From the NCBI RefSeq assembly GCF_026262505.1, contig NC_067205.1, forward strand, positions 5,270,001-5,334,000: a stretch of 64,000 bases of DNA, in the 5' to 3' direction. The translations under genes and the position numbers were made by a program. The stretch is from Trichomonas vaginalis G3. Lineage: Eukaryota > Parabasalia > Trichomonadida > Trichomonadidae. The notes beneath the pieces were generated by a model. That model made no database searches, had not been told where the DNA came from, and saw only the letters and a list, made by a program, of their open reading frames with translations. Positions 53,391 to 63,029 of this stretch are shown in pieces (positions within the stretch are counted from its first letter, which is position 1; every line of letters begins with the position of its first letter).

Positions 53391-55727
53391 TTAACCAACT
53401 CGTATCCAAGCGTGCATTGTTATATAAGGAGGCATATAATCTTTTCCATTACCTGCCGGGTCTGTAATACCAGCTACAACATGTGTATGATTTCCTGCAG
53501 TTCCACAGAAAATACCTGTGCTAACATCTTTGGGGTCAGTTGTGATATCATATCTGTTCATTCCCTGTCTATTCGAACCCGCTGCAAGATTTATATAACC
53601 TCTTTTTGTTATTGAATGTGAATGGTTTCCTTCCACAGATGTTCTTCCACTGAACCTATGCATATGTGAAGGAAGGTTTTCAATACCTATTTTCTTTGAA
53701 CCCCCCATCTTCATTGACTGCGTATTAGTGTAGAATGGAAAACTGTCAACTATTTCATACCATCTACCACCAAATAAAGTGTTTGGATTTATTGGATTCA
53801 TAGACGTATAAACAGCTCCTATAGGATATATTAAATCATATATGCTCATAACTCTATAAACATATTCTAAAGAACTTATGTCATTAAATACCATTTGGAA
53901 TGTATCTCCCGGATGAAATGTTGCATTTGTTCCACTTTTATAATGTAATGTTAGTTCAATAGAATTATCCAAGAAAAATTCAAAAGTATCTGGTTGAAGA
54001 CCTCTAACAAATTCAAATGGAGTTGCTGGTTCACCATTTATAATTTCTGTTGTAAATGTCATTGTATCTGGTTTCGAAAATTTCTTTGTTAGTTCTGCAT
54101 CCACATAAGTTTTGTCTGCTTTCTTATCTAACATTGTTGGTAGTTCATGTGCTTCAAAGTTTCTGGCATGACCTTCAATGTTCATACATTTGTTATTTAA
54201 GGAGTTTAGTGTATCTTTTACGCTTGTACTTGGATTCTCTAAAGGTGCACTTGAACCAAGGTCAAAGTTCAATATTATGTCGTCTGCTCTAACAGTAGTG
54301 AAGGATTCGTTTGTATGGTTCTTGTCGGCTTTACTGTCTAATGTAGCTTGAAGTTCATTTATATCGGAGATGTTGTGTTTATGAGATTTCAAAACTTTGT
54401 TCATTGCGTCAAGTTCATCTTTGTCAGCTTTACTTTTAATAGCATCTTCAAACGTTATTTTTGACTTAACTCTCAAAGTAAATCTTGGTTCAACTAATAC
54501 ACCTTTAACAGAGAAAGTAGAGGCATAAATTTCACCGGTATAACCAAATGCTTCTGGTGCTTTACCTGTGTCATACTGTACAGTACAGCTTATGTCATAA
54601 CCTTTAGCACGAATGTATTTATATCTTCTTTCATTGGGTTCTTCCGTCTTTACTTCATCACTTCGTGTTAAATATCCATGGTAGTCCGTTATAATCTGTT
54701 CGTCTGAAGTTATATAATGAACGTGGTTCTTGACTTTATCACTCAGAGCTAAAAGCTCATTTTTGTCTGCTTTTTCGGCTAATTTCTCATTAACATCATT
54801 CACTTCTAATTCAACTCTTCCGCCAGAACTCTTATTATCATTAATCTTTTTCATTAATTCGGTAATTACGTCATAAAGACTATATTCTGTTTTCGGTTTT
54901 GTAAATAATGAGTCAAAATTTCTTTTCATCATTACATCGCTGACATTAATGATATCACCAATTCCTTTTTCATTTATTCTCTTCATTAATTCTGCAATAA
55001 TGACGAATATATAATCTGTTAATTTATTCTCTTCATCGAGGGTTATAGAATGTTTTGAAATTGAATCATTAACTCCTCTAAATAAATCAATAACTTCAGG
55101 ATACACGTTTTTAATGTCTCGAATAACCCGACCAGTATCCTGTTGTTCATGTTCTTCGTTCCCGTCGTTACGTGGTTTTATATCTCTAACCATCATCAAC
55201 GCAGCCATAACCGGAGGGTTTGTTGCTATCTGTTCGAAAATCCGTCCGTTATGTACGGTATATCTAAATAATTTCTTTGTGTTTGTTAAAACATTTGAAA
55301 CAAGTCTTTTAAAACCATCTACAAAATTTCCTGTTTCACCTAATGTTCTTGCAGCATTTACAAGCTCACCCATTCCCGCTTTTGACCCCAAAAACGTCCA
55401 TATTGCATTTATTTCACTCTGTATAGTTGTCCATTCAGCGAAACTAATACCCGCATTCGCTAAGCTGAAAATGAAACTCAGTGGATCGAACTTAATTCCG
55501 CCTTCTTTTTCAATTTCAACGAACTCACTAACATGAGATTTTAAGTATTCTTTCGTTAAAATTGTTTTCCCCGATGTTATGTCATTAACGAAACTATCAC
55601 CGTCAAAAGTTAACGAATTCAATTTCGTCGTTGATGCTTTTATTTCATACACCGCTTTATCGATAGTTTTTGGCTCACCTTCTTTAGAAGCATATGAAAC
55701 ATTAATGAATGAATTATATGTATTCAT
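53391..55727 (-). CDS. E2 part: phage-like fibre protein, 778 residues
   Basis: From the ATG at 55727, open throughout. The N-terminal 270 residues are helical. Then come KADKNELLALSDKVKNHVHY, KADKDELDAMNKVLKSHKH and KKADKTYVDAELTKKF, the repeated KADK-type units of trimeric phage fibres. The C-terminal 150 residues read YPIGAVYTSMNPINPNTLFG, LPSHMHRFSG, GNHSHSI, GNHTHVV and MPPYITMHAWIRVG, the layout of phage tail-collar / receptor-binding tips with histidine metal sites. Likely the attachment fibre of the virus-like particle. The start overlaps the stop of the next gene by 14 bases. Confidence 0.75.
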   Translation of the reverse strand: MNTYNSFINVSYASKEGEPKTIDKAVYEIKASTTKLNSLTFDGDSFVNDITSGKTILTKEYLKSHVSEFVEIEKEGGIKFDPLSFIFSLANAGISFAEWTTIQSEINAIWTFLGSKAGMGELVNAARTLGETGNFVDGFKRLVSNVLTNTKKLFRYTVHNGRIFEQIATNPPVMAALMMVRDIKPRNDGNEEHEQQDTGRVIRDIKNVYPEVIDLFRGVNDSISKHSITLDEENKLTDYIFVIIAELMKRINEKGIGDIINVSDVMMKRNFDSLFTKPKTEYSLYDVITELMKKINDNKSSGGRVELEVNDVNEKLAEKADKNELLALSDKVKNHVHYITSDEQIITDYHGYLTRSDEVKTEEPNERRYKYIRAKGYDISCTVQYDTGKAPEAFGYTGEIYASTFSVKGVLVEPRFTLRVKSKITFEDAIKSKADKDELDAMNKVLKSHKHNISDINELQATLDSKADKNHTNESFTTVRADDIILNFDLGSSAPLENPSTSVKDTLNSLNNKCMNIEGHARNFEAHELPTMLDKKADKTYVDAELTKKFSKPDTMTFTTEIINGEPATPFEFVRGLQPDTFEFFLDNSIELTLHYKSGTNATFHPGDTFQMVFNDISSLEYVYRVMSIYDLIYPIGAVYTSMNPINPNTLFGGRWYEIVDSFPFYTNTQSMKMGGSKKIGIENLPSHMHRFSGRTSVEGNHSHSITKRGYINLAAGSNRQGMNRYDITTDPKDVSTGIFCGTAGNHTHVVAGITDPAGNGKDYMPPYITMHAWIRVG

Positions 55728-56394
55728 GAATGAAGTTAAAATCAATGATTTTCATTAATGACGCCTTTAATGATTCGTTAACTGTTGAATCCCTTAAAGC
55801 AATTAATGAACTGTCATTTATGAAAGGTACACTGCAAACCGTCGAGTTTGGATCAAATGCTGTAGTTGGTGCAGGAATATTAATGATATAAGTCATTAAA
55901 TCATTAAGTGACGTAAATAATGTTGTCGTTTTTGATTTAATTTCTTTAGCATCTGTTATATATGGTAATTTTATTTCTGTAGTTTCTGAATTAAAGATAT
56001 TCGCTAAAATGTTTTGTAAACTGTTTTGAACAGCTGTGTAAACCGTTGAATCCGGAACTCTTACGATTTCACCGTCCTTAATAAAAGGCATTGCACATGG
56101 TGTAGTGCTTGGGTCAAATCTTTCGGGATTATAATTCAACATATATTCTAACGCTTCATGAACAGACTTATATACTGTTGTGTCGTTCTTCATGACAACT
56201 TCACCATTTACAATGAATGGCATAGTACATGGAGTTAAAATAGGGTCAAACTTTTCATAGTCCTTCCATGTTATGTATTTCTCGGTATTTCCATCACTGA
56301 TAACAATATATTTGTCAGTAAGTGTGAGAGAGTATTGACCAAAATATAAACGTTTAGCTCTGTCAGCTTCATACGCATATGCAGCTATACTCAT
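55714..56394 (-). CDS. E2 part: four-repeat protein at fibre base
   Basis: 226 residues. About four copies of a 40-45 residue unit with FDP, then TPC and MPFI, GE, DSTVY and a helix ending in L. Copies at about 48, 92, 135 (weaker) and 180. It overlaps the fibre gene by 14 bases, so the two are probably co-expressed and form one appendage. Whole. No family known. Confidence 0.5.
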   Translation of the reverse strand: MSIAAYAYEADRAKRLYFGQYSLTLTDKYIVISDGNTEKYITWKDYEKFDPILTPCTMPFIVNGEVVMKNDTTVYKSVHEALEYMLNYNPERFDPSTTPCAMPFIKDGEIVRVPDSTVYTAVQNSLQNILANIFNSETTEIKLPYITDAKEIKSKTTTLFTSLNDLMTYIINIPAPTTAFDPNSTVCSVPFINDSSLIALRDSTVNESLKASLMKIIDFNFIHEYI

Positions 56395-56411
56395 ATTTTA
56401 ATGAGAATAAA

Positions 56412-57186
56412 ATGTTGTTCTATTTGCAAAGTACAGACCCAAACGAATACGGGACAGTAAAGCTACAAACAAACTTAGGTCTACAGAATGAGGCGCTTGC
56501 ATTCAGAATGGTTGACTTCAATACTATCGCTTCATTCGTTATAACAGATGAAACAGATTTCATGGAGCTTGAAATAGATGGAAAGAAGCACGAAATAAGA
56601 TTTCACAATAATGTAGAATATAAGATGGAAACATTAGCTGGAGTGTTAAATGCTCTCATAAATACTACAATAAACAAGGATAACGAAGAAAACTTAATGA
56701 ATGTTAAACTTATTGCAGGAGTTTTGAAGTTCAGTTATGCGAAGGAGTTTAAGATACAGAATGAGTCATAGAGTACAACTTCTTTTGGGAGCATACCATA
56801 TGACATTTCCTTTGAAAAGTGTTGACAAAACGATTGAGATGAAATCTGTTCCATACGTATGTTATGGTAATTGTTTGTACATTGAGTCAAAAATAGCTAA
56901 TGTCACAGGTATTTCAGGAGTTAATAGTAAAGGTTCAGTAGAATATAAATCCTTCTGTTATGCAGTCAATTCAATGTTCATTCCAAACGTTCCTGTCATA
57001 GCAACTCATTTAGGTAAATGGGTTCGCATTAGTCCTCATAATTTGAAAGACATGCAATTCAGACTTGTTGACTTTCAAGGAGAGCCTGTAGAACTGAAGG
57101 CACCAGTGCGAATGACTGTTGAAGTTGACTTTTTAGAAAATATTAAATGCAACAGCTTACAAGAGAACTCAGAGCTAAAAATATAA
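56412..57186 (+). pseudogene. E2 part: penton-like or minor capsid candidate
   Basis: Begins MLFYLQSTDPNEYGTVKL. Beta-rich throughout, with a C-terminal end (FRLVDFQGEPVELKAPVRMT) of the kind seen in virion proteins with jelly-roll folds. Divergent from 55714-56394. Broken. Role inferred from composition and place. Confidence 0.4.
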
Positions 57187-57383
57187 AGTATGAATGTTAT
57201 GTATTAGGTCATGAACTTTGGTTGTTGCTGTTTGATGAAACAAATGAGTTAGTTATGTCAGTCAAGAGAACAGAAAAATATTGTGTTAGTGAAAACTGCA
57301 CCAAGTCAATAAGATTAGGTTTGCATTATGAAGATGAGTTCGATACTGTTGAAGAAGTTTTGGATAGATACAAATTGCTTTAA
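57147..57383 (+). CDS. E2 part: small 78-residue protein
   Basis: Whole frame starting within the end of the previous gene. Three cysteines, an alternating alpha/beta pattern (YECYVLGHELWLLLFDETNE). No family known. Confidence 0.45.
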   Translation: MQQLTRELRAKNIKYECYVLGHELWLLLFDETNELVMSVKRTEKYCVSENCTKSIRLGLHYEDEFDTVEEVLDRYKLL

Positions 57384-57399
57384 TTTACTAAAACATATT

Positions 57400-57879
57400 T
57401 CAAACAAAGCTTATATTCTGTTGAAGTTTTGTATACTCGTTCGAATATTTATACTTAAACTCAACTCCTGTAGTTCCTGGTGTTTCAATGATGCGGATGT
57501 TACCTATTTTCATGAATATTGGTGTTTGACCACAGCATTCGATTTCAGGGTCGAGATAGTCAATGACACATTGCTTTCCTGTTATTCGTGATATAACATT
57601 TTCAAGGTCCTCCTTTGTTAGAATTATTTGGTTCTTACTTATAAGATTTATCAAAAGCTTCTTATCGTCTTTGAGTAAAATTGTTTGGTATAACTGAAGA
57701 AGGTAATGGTCTACGTTATCTGAAGGATTTGTTTGAACATTTGTGTAAGGGTTGTCGTTGGCTTCTCTTGAAAGAATTTGGTCCAGTGGTGGATACTCTA
57801 ACTTAACATCTGATGTAGCGTTAGCGTTTGAAGCTGTGTTTAAATTCACCGACTTAAGATCTGGTTCTTTTTCTTTCAA
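57400..57879 (-). CDS. E2 part: 159-codon protein with uncertain start
   Basis: Open frame with good coding composition but no ATG near its 5' end, so its start is uncertain. A disordered N-terminal part (NTASNANATSDVKLEYPP), helices (LLQLYQTILLKDDKKLLINL) and a compact beta end with two adjacent cysteines. Function unknown. Confidence 0.45.
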   Translation of the reverse strand: MKEKEPDLKSVNLNTASNANATSDVKLEYPPLDQILSREANDNPYTNVQTNPSDNVDHYLLQLYQTILLKDDKKLLINLISKNQIILTKEDLENVISRITGKQCVIDYLDPEIECCGQTPIFMKIGNIRIIETPGTTGVEFKYKYSNEYTKLQQNISFV

Positions 57880-57900
57880 ACACTCGAACTATAGTTCTTT

Positions 57901-58419
57901 ATGACAATATTGTTTGTCGTTCGTGAGTCAACATTTGATGTTGGTTCAATTGGAACATTAACGGCACCAGCTAAGATGGATTTGCTTCTCATTTCATATA
58001 GAATAAAAACCTTTTATATGTATGAAATGAACAATATACTCGACAAGGGTTTGAATGTAAAGCTAACGAATGAAAATATTGTTGAATTCACTGAGACAGG
58101 AGCTGTGTATAAAGATGTAGAACTACTGAACAAAAGAGCTAAGGGAAGAAGCAGGAATATGAACAAAGGGTGGAAGCCTATAAAAATTTATGTCAATGAT
58201 GGCTCAGGAGGTTCAAACATAAAGTATGCAGAAAGTTATAGAGTTTATGCTCTCAAAGGTGAAAAGCCTTCATTTAAGAACAGCTATTCTAACGCATATC
58301 CTCAAAAGCTAACGGATGGGGAAGTGGATGATATGAATGACAGCAAAAATATTAACAGAAATGGCGACAGAGATGCATGGAATTTGTTTACCATCAGTCA
58401 ATTGAAGGTTAAACTTTAA
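57901..58419 (+). CDS. E2 part: 172-residue beta-rich protein
   Basis: Whole frame from the ATG at 57901. Basic middle (NKRAKGRSRNMNKGWKPIKI), glycine loop and acidic patch. Its stop overlaps the stop of the ATPase gene by 4 bases (convergent). Minor structural protein by position. Family unknown. Confidence 0.45.
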   Translation: MTILFVVRESTFDVGSIGTLTAPAKMDLLLISYRIKTFYMYEMNNILDKGLNVKLTNENIVEFTETGAVYKDVELLNKRAKGRSRNMNKGWKPIKIYVNDGSGGSNIKYAESYRVYALKGEKPSFKNSYSNAYPQKLTDGEVDDMNDSKNINRNGDRDAWNLFTISQLKVKL

Positions 58420-59296
58420 AACAATGTTGGTCGTTCCCATGGAATATTTTTGACTTTAATGGTATTAGTCATGATATGAATCTCAAGGTATGAACGAGGA
58501 GAGATGAGAGACTTATATGCTTCCCAAATTTCTTCAAAAGGTAATGTTATACCTGACTGTTTCCAAATGAGTTCAATGTCATAACGTGAGAAACCTTGAA
58601 AGATAACAAAGTCAGTTATGAGACGTTTTATGTTTAAAGCAAGAAAACGCCATGCTTGCATAAGTATTGCTACAGTTAAATGGTAATGTCTGACTTTAGT
58701 TATGATGTTAGCTAATGGTGAGTCTGGTTTTGACACTAAACCTTTTCCGGCGAAGTCGTCACAAACTAATAAAGTGTTTGATGGATATTTTTTGAAGGGG
58801 TATTTTGAAAGTTTTGACAGAATGTAGTTTGTAAGTCGTTTCATATCGTAAACTCCTGAGTACTGACGTAAGTGGTGTTTGTCAATAATTCTTTCCATCT
58901 CCTCAGAAGTCTTTTGCATTCCTGACTGTATAAATTCAACGATGGCATAATATTTCCTCTTACGTCGAATGTAACGTTGAAGAAATTCAATGAGTTCACT
59001 GTCTGGAACTTTAACGACAGATGCTTGAACTTTACTCATGAATGTTTTCGCTGTTGAATCCATAGAGTCTGAAGTTGCTGATATAATGATTTGGTCATAG
59101 TAAGAGTCGTTTCCTAAACGCTCTGTTATGAGTATATGACGAATGAGGTTAAATGTCTTACCTGAACCCATCTTTCCACAATAGAAATACACACCATTTG
59201 AACAGAATTCATATCTTTACTGAAAGGAAGAATAAGAAAGTTAAGTTTGTCTGTTTCATTCATGTCTTCATCTACGTCATGTATTAAATGCTTCAT
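58416..59296 (-). pseudogene. E2 part: FtsK/HerA-type packaging ATPase
   Basis: Walker A YFYCGKMGSGKTFNLIRHIL, Walker B NTLLVCDDFAG, and a downstream ILMQAWRFLALNIKRLI sensor region. These A32-like ATPases drive genome packaging in Polintons and large DNA viruses. About 290 codons. The element's mark of a capsid-forming life cycle. Broken near one end. Confidence 0.75.
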
Positions 59297-59312
59297 TTTA
59301 TCTCCATTAAAA

Positions 59313-60189
59313 ATGCAAGTCAGAAATATTCAGAACATAGCACCGAGTCTAACTGACAAGAGTATAAAGATATACTATGAACACGTTATGATGAAACCAA
59401 CCAAAATTCAAGAAAGTCAGTATACTTATGAATATCCAAGACACTGGGTAGAGTATGTAGGAGGTGAGAAAGCTATTGAAATCAGACAGGTTCGAAGTAT
59501 TCCAGCAGGAAGAACAATATTATTGAAGAACTTTAATGTTTTGAGATATAATGATGAAACAAAGAAGCAAGATAGTTTCCCTGTTGCTGTGTATGTGAAC
59601 TTAGATACAGGAGATGACATGAAAGTTTTTAACACAAAGCTTCAAACGGTAGTGAGAGAACAACTGACTGCGGAAGGACATCCATTACCTTCAGAAGTTA
59701 CCATAGCATATAATTTTGAAACAAACTCAATAGATTTTAAAGTCTCTGCAAAGAAGTCAGGTTTTACATTTAATGAAGCAGATGTATATTCGAATGAAAA
59801 CTTCAAAGCTATTGCATGGTTAGATAATGACGATTGCTTTAAGAAAATATTTAAATCAGTGACTCAAAGATGTCAATAGATGACCTTCGTGGAATGTTAC
59901 CATCGACGTTTACAGTGAAGGTTCAGCAGGATTGCTTACAAGATTGTCAATTGGTGGCGTTTGGTCTCGTGAGAACATTGTTATAAAATCCAGTATAAGT
60001 GAATTTGCTGAAGAATCTATATTATGTCTTTCAAACTACATGTATTCGCCGCCGAAGCATTATAGTATAACAAACTTTGTCAGTAAGTTTAACATAAGAC
60101 TTGTCGAACCTTCTTCAATGAAAGATGTTGTGCTACCTAAAGATGGAAAGGATGGACTCATTATTGAGATGATTTTAATTGCATATTAA
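59313..60189 (+). pseudogene. E2 part: minor structural protein paralogue
   Basis: Begins MQVRNIQNIAPSLTDKS, with YEYPRHWVEYVGGEKAIEIR and SIPAGRTIL, and ends LPKDGKDGLIIEMILIAY. Same layout as the whole protein at 43393-44250. Divergent from the ATPase. Broken. Confidence 0.5.
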
Positions 60190-60414
60190 ATGAGCTTGTT
60201 CTTAAAGGTCGTTCATGATGAAATAACTGTTGTAGAAGATGTTAGCAATTGTTCAGATATTTTATTGAGAATAGATGAGATAAGAAAGAAGTTAGATAGA
60301 CCGCAAAGCGGTGAGGGCGAACCACGTGAGAATGTTTATGTTTCATTGACTTTCTCCAGTAACGAGAACTTTTATGAGATAATATTGAAGAGAGATGATT
60401 TTAATATGGTGTAA
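60190..60414 (+). CDS. E2 part: 74-residue protein
   Basis: ATG follows the previous stop directly, and its own stop is followed directly by the next ATG, so three genes form a tight run. Acidic helical middle (DILLRIDEIRKKLDRPQ). Function unknown. Whole. Confidence 0.5.
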   Translation: MSLFLKVVHDEITVVEDVSNCSDILLRIDEIRKKLDRPQSGEGEPRENVYVSLTFSSNENFYEIILKRDDFNMV

Positions 60415-60939
60415 ATGGTAGCTTGGGCAGCTTTAGGCACAATGGGAACAAAAGCATTAGCATTTGGAGCAAAAGCACTTGGAGCTTATGACGCAGTAAA
60501 TAAAATGAGTGGAGGAAGGGTTTCAAAGACATTAGACGCAAATAAAGGAAAGATTGGAGGCTGGGTTGCAAAGAAGTTAAGATTAAATAAAATAGGGCTC
60601 ATAAATAAAGCATCCAATTTGGTTGCGACTGAGTCAGAAAATGCTTTAGGAAAGGACGATGAGTTTGCAAAACACGCAAAAGACTTTAATGACCAGATGA
60701 AAGGTGAAACAATGCATTTAAATAGAGTCGATGGAACTAAAGAAAATGTTTCTTCTCCACCAGCGGTTTATCCATACGGACCTTATGGAATGTATGGAAA
60801 CCCTTATGAACGACCATTTGACCCATTGACTGGTGGAAGTAACTGGTATCATTACGGACGAAGAAGAAAGACAGTCAAGTTGGAGACAGACGTGAAGAAA
60901 GCAACTAAAAAGAAACCAAGGAAGAGAGTTATAAAGTAA
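60415..60939 (+). CDS. E2 part: membrane-active basic protein, 174 residues
   Basis: Hydrophobic glycine/alanine-rich head (MVAWAALGTMGTKALAFGAK), then basic helices (GGWVAKKLRLNKIGLINKAS), a proline/tyrosine/glycine stretch and a lysine-rich end (KKATKKKPRKRVIK). Head and tail resemble in character adenovirus-type membrane-lytic or core proteins. Last codons lie in the inverted end. Whole. Confidence 0.5.
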   Translation: MVAWAALGTMGTKALAFGAKALGAYDAVNKMSGGRVSKTLDANKGKIGGWVAKKLRLNKIGLINKASNLVATESENALGKDDEFAKHAKDFNDQMKGETMHLNRVDGTKENVSSPPAVYPYGPYGMYGNPYERPFDPLTGGSNWYHYGRRRKTVKLETDVKKATKKKPRKRVIK

Positions 60940-60950
60940 TGAATTCAAGT

Positions 60951-61016
60951 GGGTGAAAAAACAGGTGAAAAAAGAGGTGAGATCTCACCACTTCACCTAA
61001 ATTTATTTTTTCACCT
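60951..61016 (+). promoter_or_regulatory. E2 word module, copy 6
   Basis: Inverse partner of copy 1 in the other E2 end. Palindrome at 60976-60989. Between convergent genes 60415-60939 and 61103-61537. Confidence 0.8.
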
Positions 61017-61102
61017 CTGACAACGTTTATTTTTAAGTTTATTTTATTATTTAGCGAGAACGTTTATTTTTATATAAATGACAGAACAAAAATAAAGCAT
61101 AT

Positions 61103-61537
61103 CTACTCAACAGGAATGAGACCCTTACTGACTATGTATTCGTTTAATGCTTGATGAAAACAATGGTACATATTATCGTATGGGTATACACAGCGTCTGT
61201 TTCCATCGTCGTCGTATATGTAGAGCTCAAATCCAGTCCAACCTTCTTTTGTACAATATGTAGCTTTATTTAAGTATGCATTTATGTAGATAAGGCAATT
61301 TTCTTCATCGCTCCAGAAATAATTTTTGTTCTTTGTTGAAATAGTTTTCGTTCCTCTGCGACCATAAGGAATGTATGCAATGAACTTTGCGTCATATGGG
61401 ATTGTAATATATTCGGGGTTTCTTTCATCGTCAATGGGTCTATCTTTGTTAAAATGCATGTTTCTCAGTTTTACTTGAGTTTTGAATAGTTCACGGAAAC
61501 GTTCTGGGAAAGAGTCATAGTAAATGTAGTCGGACAT
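61103..61537 (-). CDS. Gene carried inside the right inverted end, 144 residues
   Basis: Encodes the same protein as 39679-40113, residue for residue. The leader differs by one base in a T run. See that entry for its features. Confidence 0.7.
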   Translation of the reverse strand: MSDYIYYDSFPERFRELFKTQVKLRNMHFNKDRPIDDERNPEYITIPYDAKFIAYIPYGRRGTKTISTKNKNYFWSDEENCLIYINAYLNKATYCTKEGWTGFELYIYDDDGNRRCVYPYDNMYHCFHQALNEYIVSKGLIPVE

Positions 61538-61717
61538 GTCTTTGTAATGAAATAAAAAAATTAAAAAAAATAAAAATAAGGTTATTTTTATTTAGTGAGG
61601 ACGGTAGTGAATTCATTAGTGAAGTCATTAGTGAAGTCGTTTATATGTCAGATGGTTTTGTAAATATTTAAGGTTAGGTTGGTGTTATGGTTGTGTTGTA
61701 AAATATACGTTACTGGT

Positions 61718-61726
61718 TTCGTAAAG
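61718..61726. repeat. 9-bp target duplication of the MULE-like element (TTCGTAAAG)
   Basis: TTCGTAAAG here and at 63681-63689. The uninterrupted site is seen in the other E2 end (inverse of 39490-39505). Confidence 0.9.
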
Positions 61727-62032
61727 GAAACAATAAGAATTACCGAAAAAGTGACAAAACATCAAAAACAGGGAGGGGGTCTCAATTTTTATTACTTATA
61801 TTATTTTACAATATTTATATAAATACTCTTTATAATATATTTTACTATAAAATTATACCTCAAATTCAAATATTTAAAATATTATTTACATAATTATCTC
61901 AAAATTATATTTTTATATATTATTTTTCATATGTATAAATCATATAATCTATATCTATGCAAATCTCATCTAATTTTTTTTGAAACAAACCGCTACCATT
62001 TTATAATGGTCCATCTTAAATTCATCATAAAT

Positions 62033-63029
62033 TCTGGTACATGTTAGTACCAGAGTCTTCAAATCTCAAACACTCTGGTACTAACATGTACCAGACGCGA
62101 GTTTCCAATGCCCTCGTACGATTTTCTATTAAGATCTTCTTGAATGAGAAGGTCTTCATAGAAACTCGTACGAGGGCTTCTCTTTTAAATACTCTGGTAC
62201 CTGCTGGTATCGGAGTCGACTTTACAGCCCTTTCCCCAATTTTGAAGCTGGGGAAAGTTTTCAAGCAATGAAAGGGAAGCTCTCGCTATGAGGTGAAAAT
62301 CTAGAATTTTTACCTCATAGCGAGTAATCCTTTGTTAATTGCTTGAAAACTTTCTTCAAATTATCAAAATTTCGAGGAAAGTTTCCTTGCTTCAAAGTAG
62401 AGATGGAGCCCTTTGAGCCACTGCATATAGGTCAGTAACTCAAAATACTCCATCTCTACTAGAAATCGCCAAAATTTGGGTCGCAATCTTTGAAATGCGA
62501 CGCAAGTTTTGGCAATTTCGCGAGGGACTTGCTCCATTTGTGTGCATAGATTCACACTCTATGCACCAGATGGAACAATTCTTTTGCTGACAGCGGGAAA
62601 CTTTGTCTGAATAGTTTAACATTCAGACAAAGTTTTCCGCTGTCAGAGAGGGAATGGAAGGGTAAGAGGTATATATTCATAATATATACCGCTTACTCTT
62701 CTATTCCCTCAAGAAAGTTCAAAAACTTGGGTGCAATCAGTTCTGATTGCACCCAAGTTTTTGAACTTTATATAAGGAATTGTTGGCTATGATGTACTGA
62801 TCATGAATCAGTACATCATAGCCAACAATTCCTTCGCAAACAGTGGGAAACTTTGTCTGAATAGTTTAACATTCAGACAAAATTTCCCGCTGTCAGGGAG
62901 GGAATTAGAGGGTGGGAGATATATAGATAGACTATAAATCTCTCACCCTTTAATTCCCTCAAGAAAGTTCAGAACTGATTGCACCCAAGTTTTTGAATTT
63001 TGTATAAGGAATTGTTGGCTATGATGTGG
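62033..63029. repeat. Array of about twelve back-to-back hairpins
   Basis: Inverted pairs follow each other with almost no space: 62033-62095, 62097-62176, 62230-62257, 62253-62353 (with 62282-62324 inside), 62396-62460, 62462-62520, 62529-62578, 62587-62646, 62649-62710, 62715-62768, 62774-62834, 62841-62892 and 62898-62960. The block 62587-62834 (four hairpins) starts again at 62841, giving two more hairpins and then half copies of the next two up to 63029. Stems are 15-28 bp, several without mismatch. Confidence 0.85.

Noticed and set aside
62025-62622. Several 60-80 codon open stretches
   Set aside because: They read through palindromes on both strands and are products of the hairpin array.
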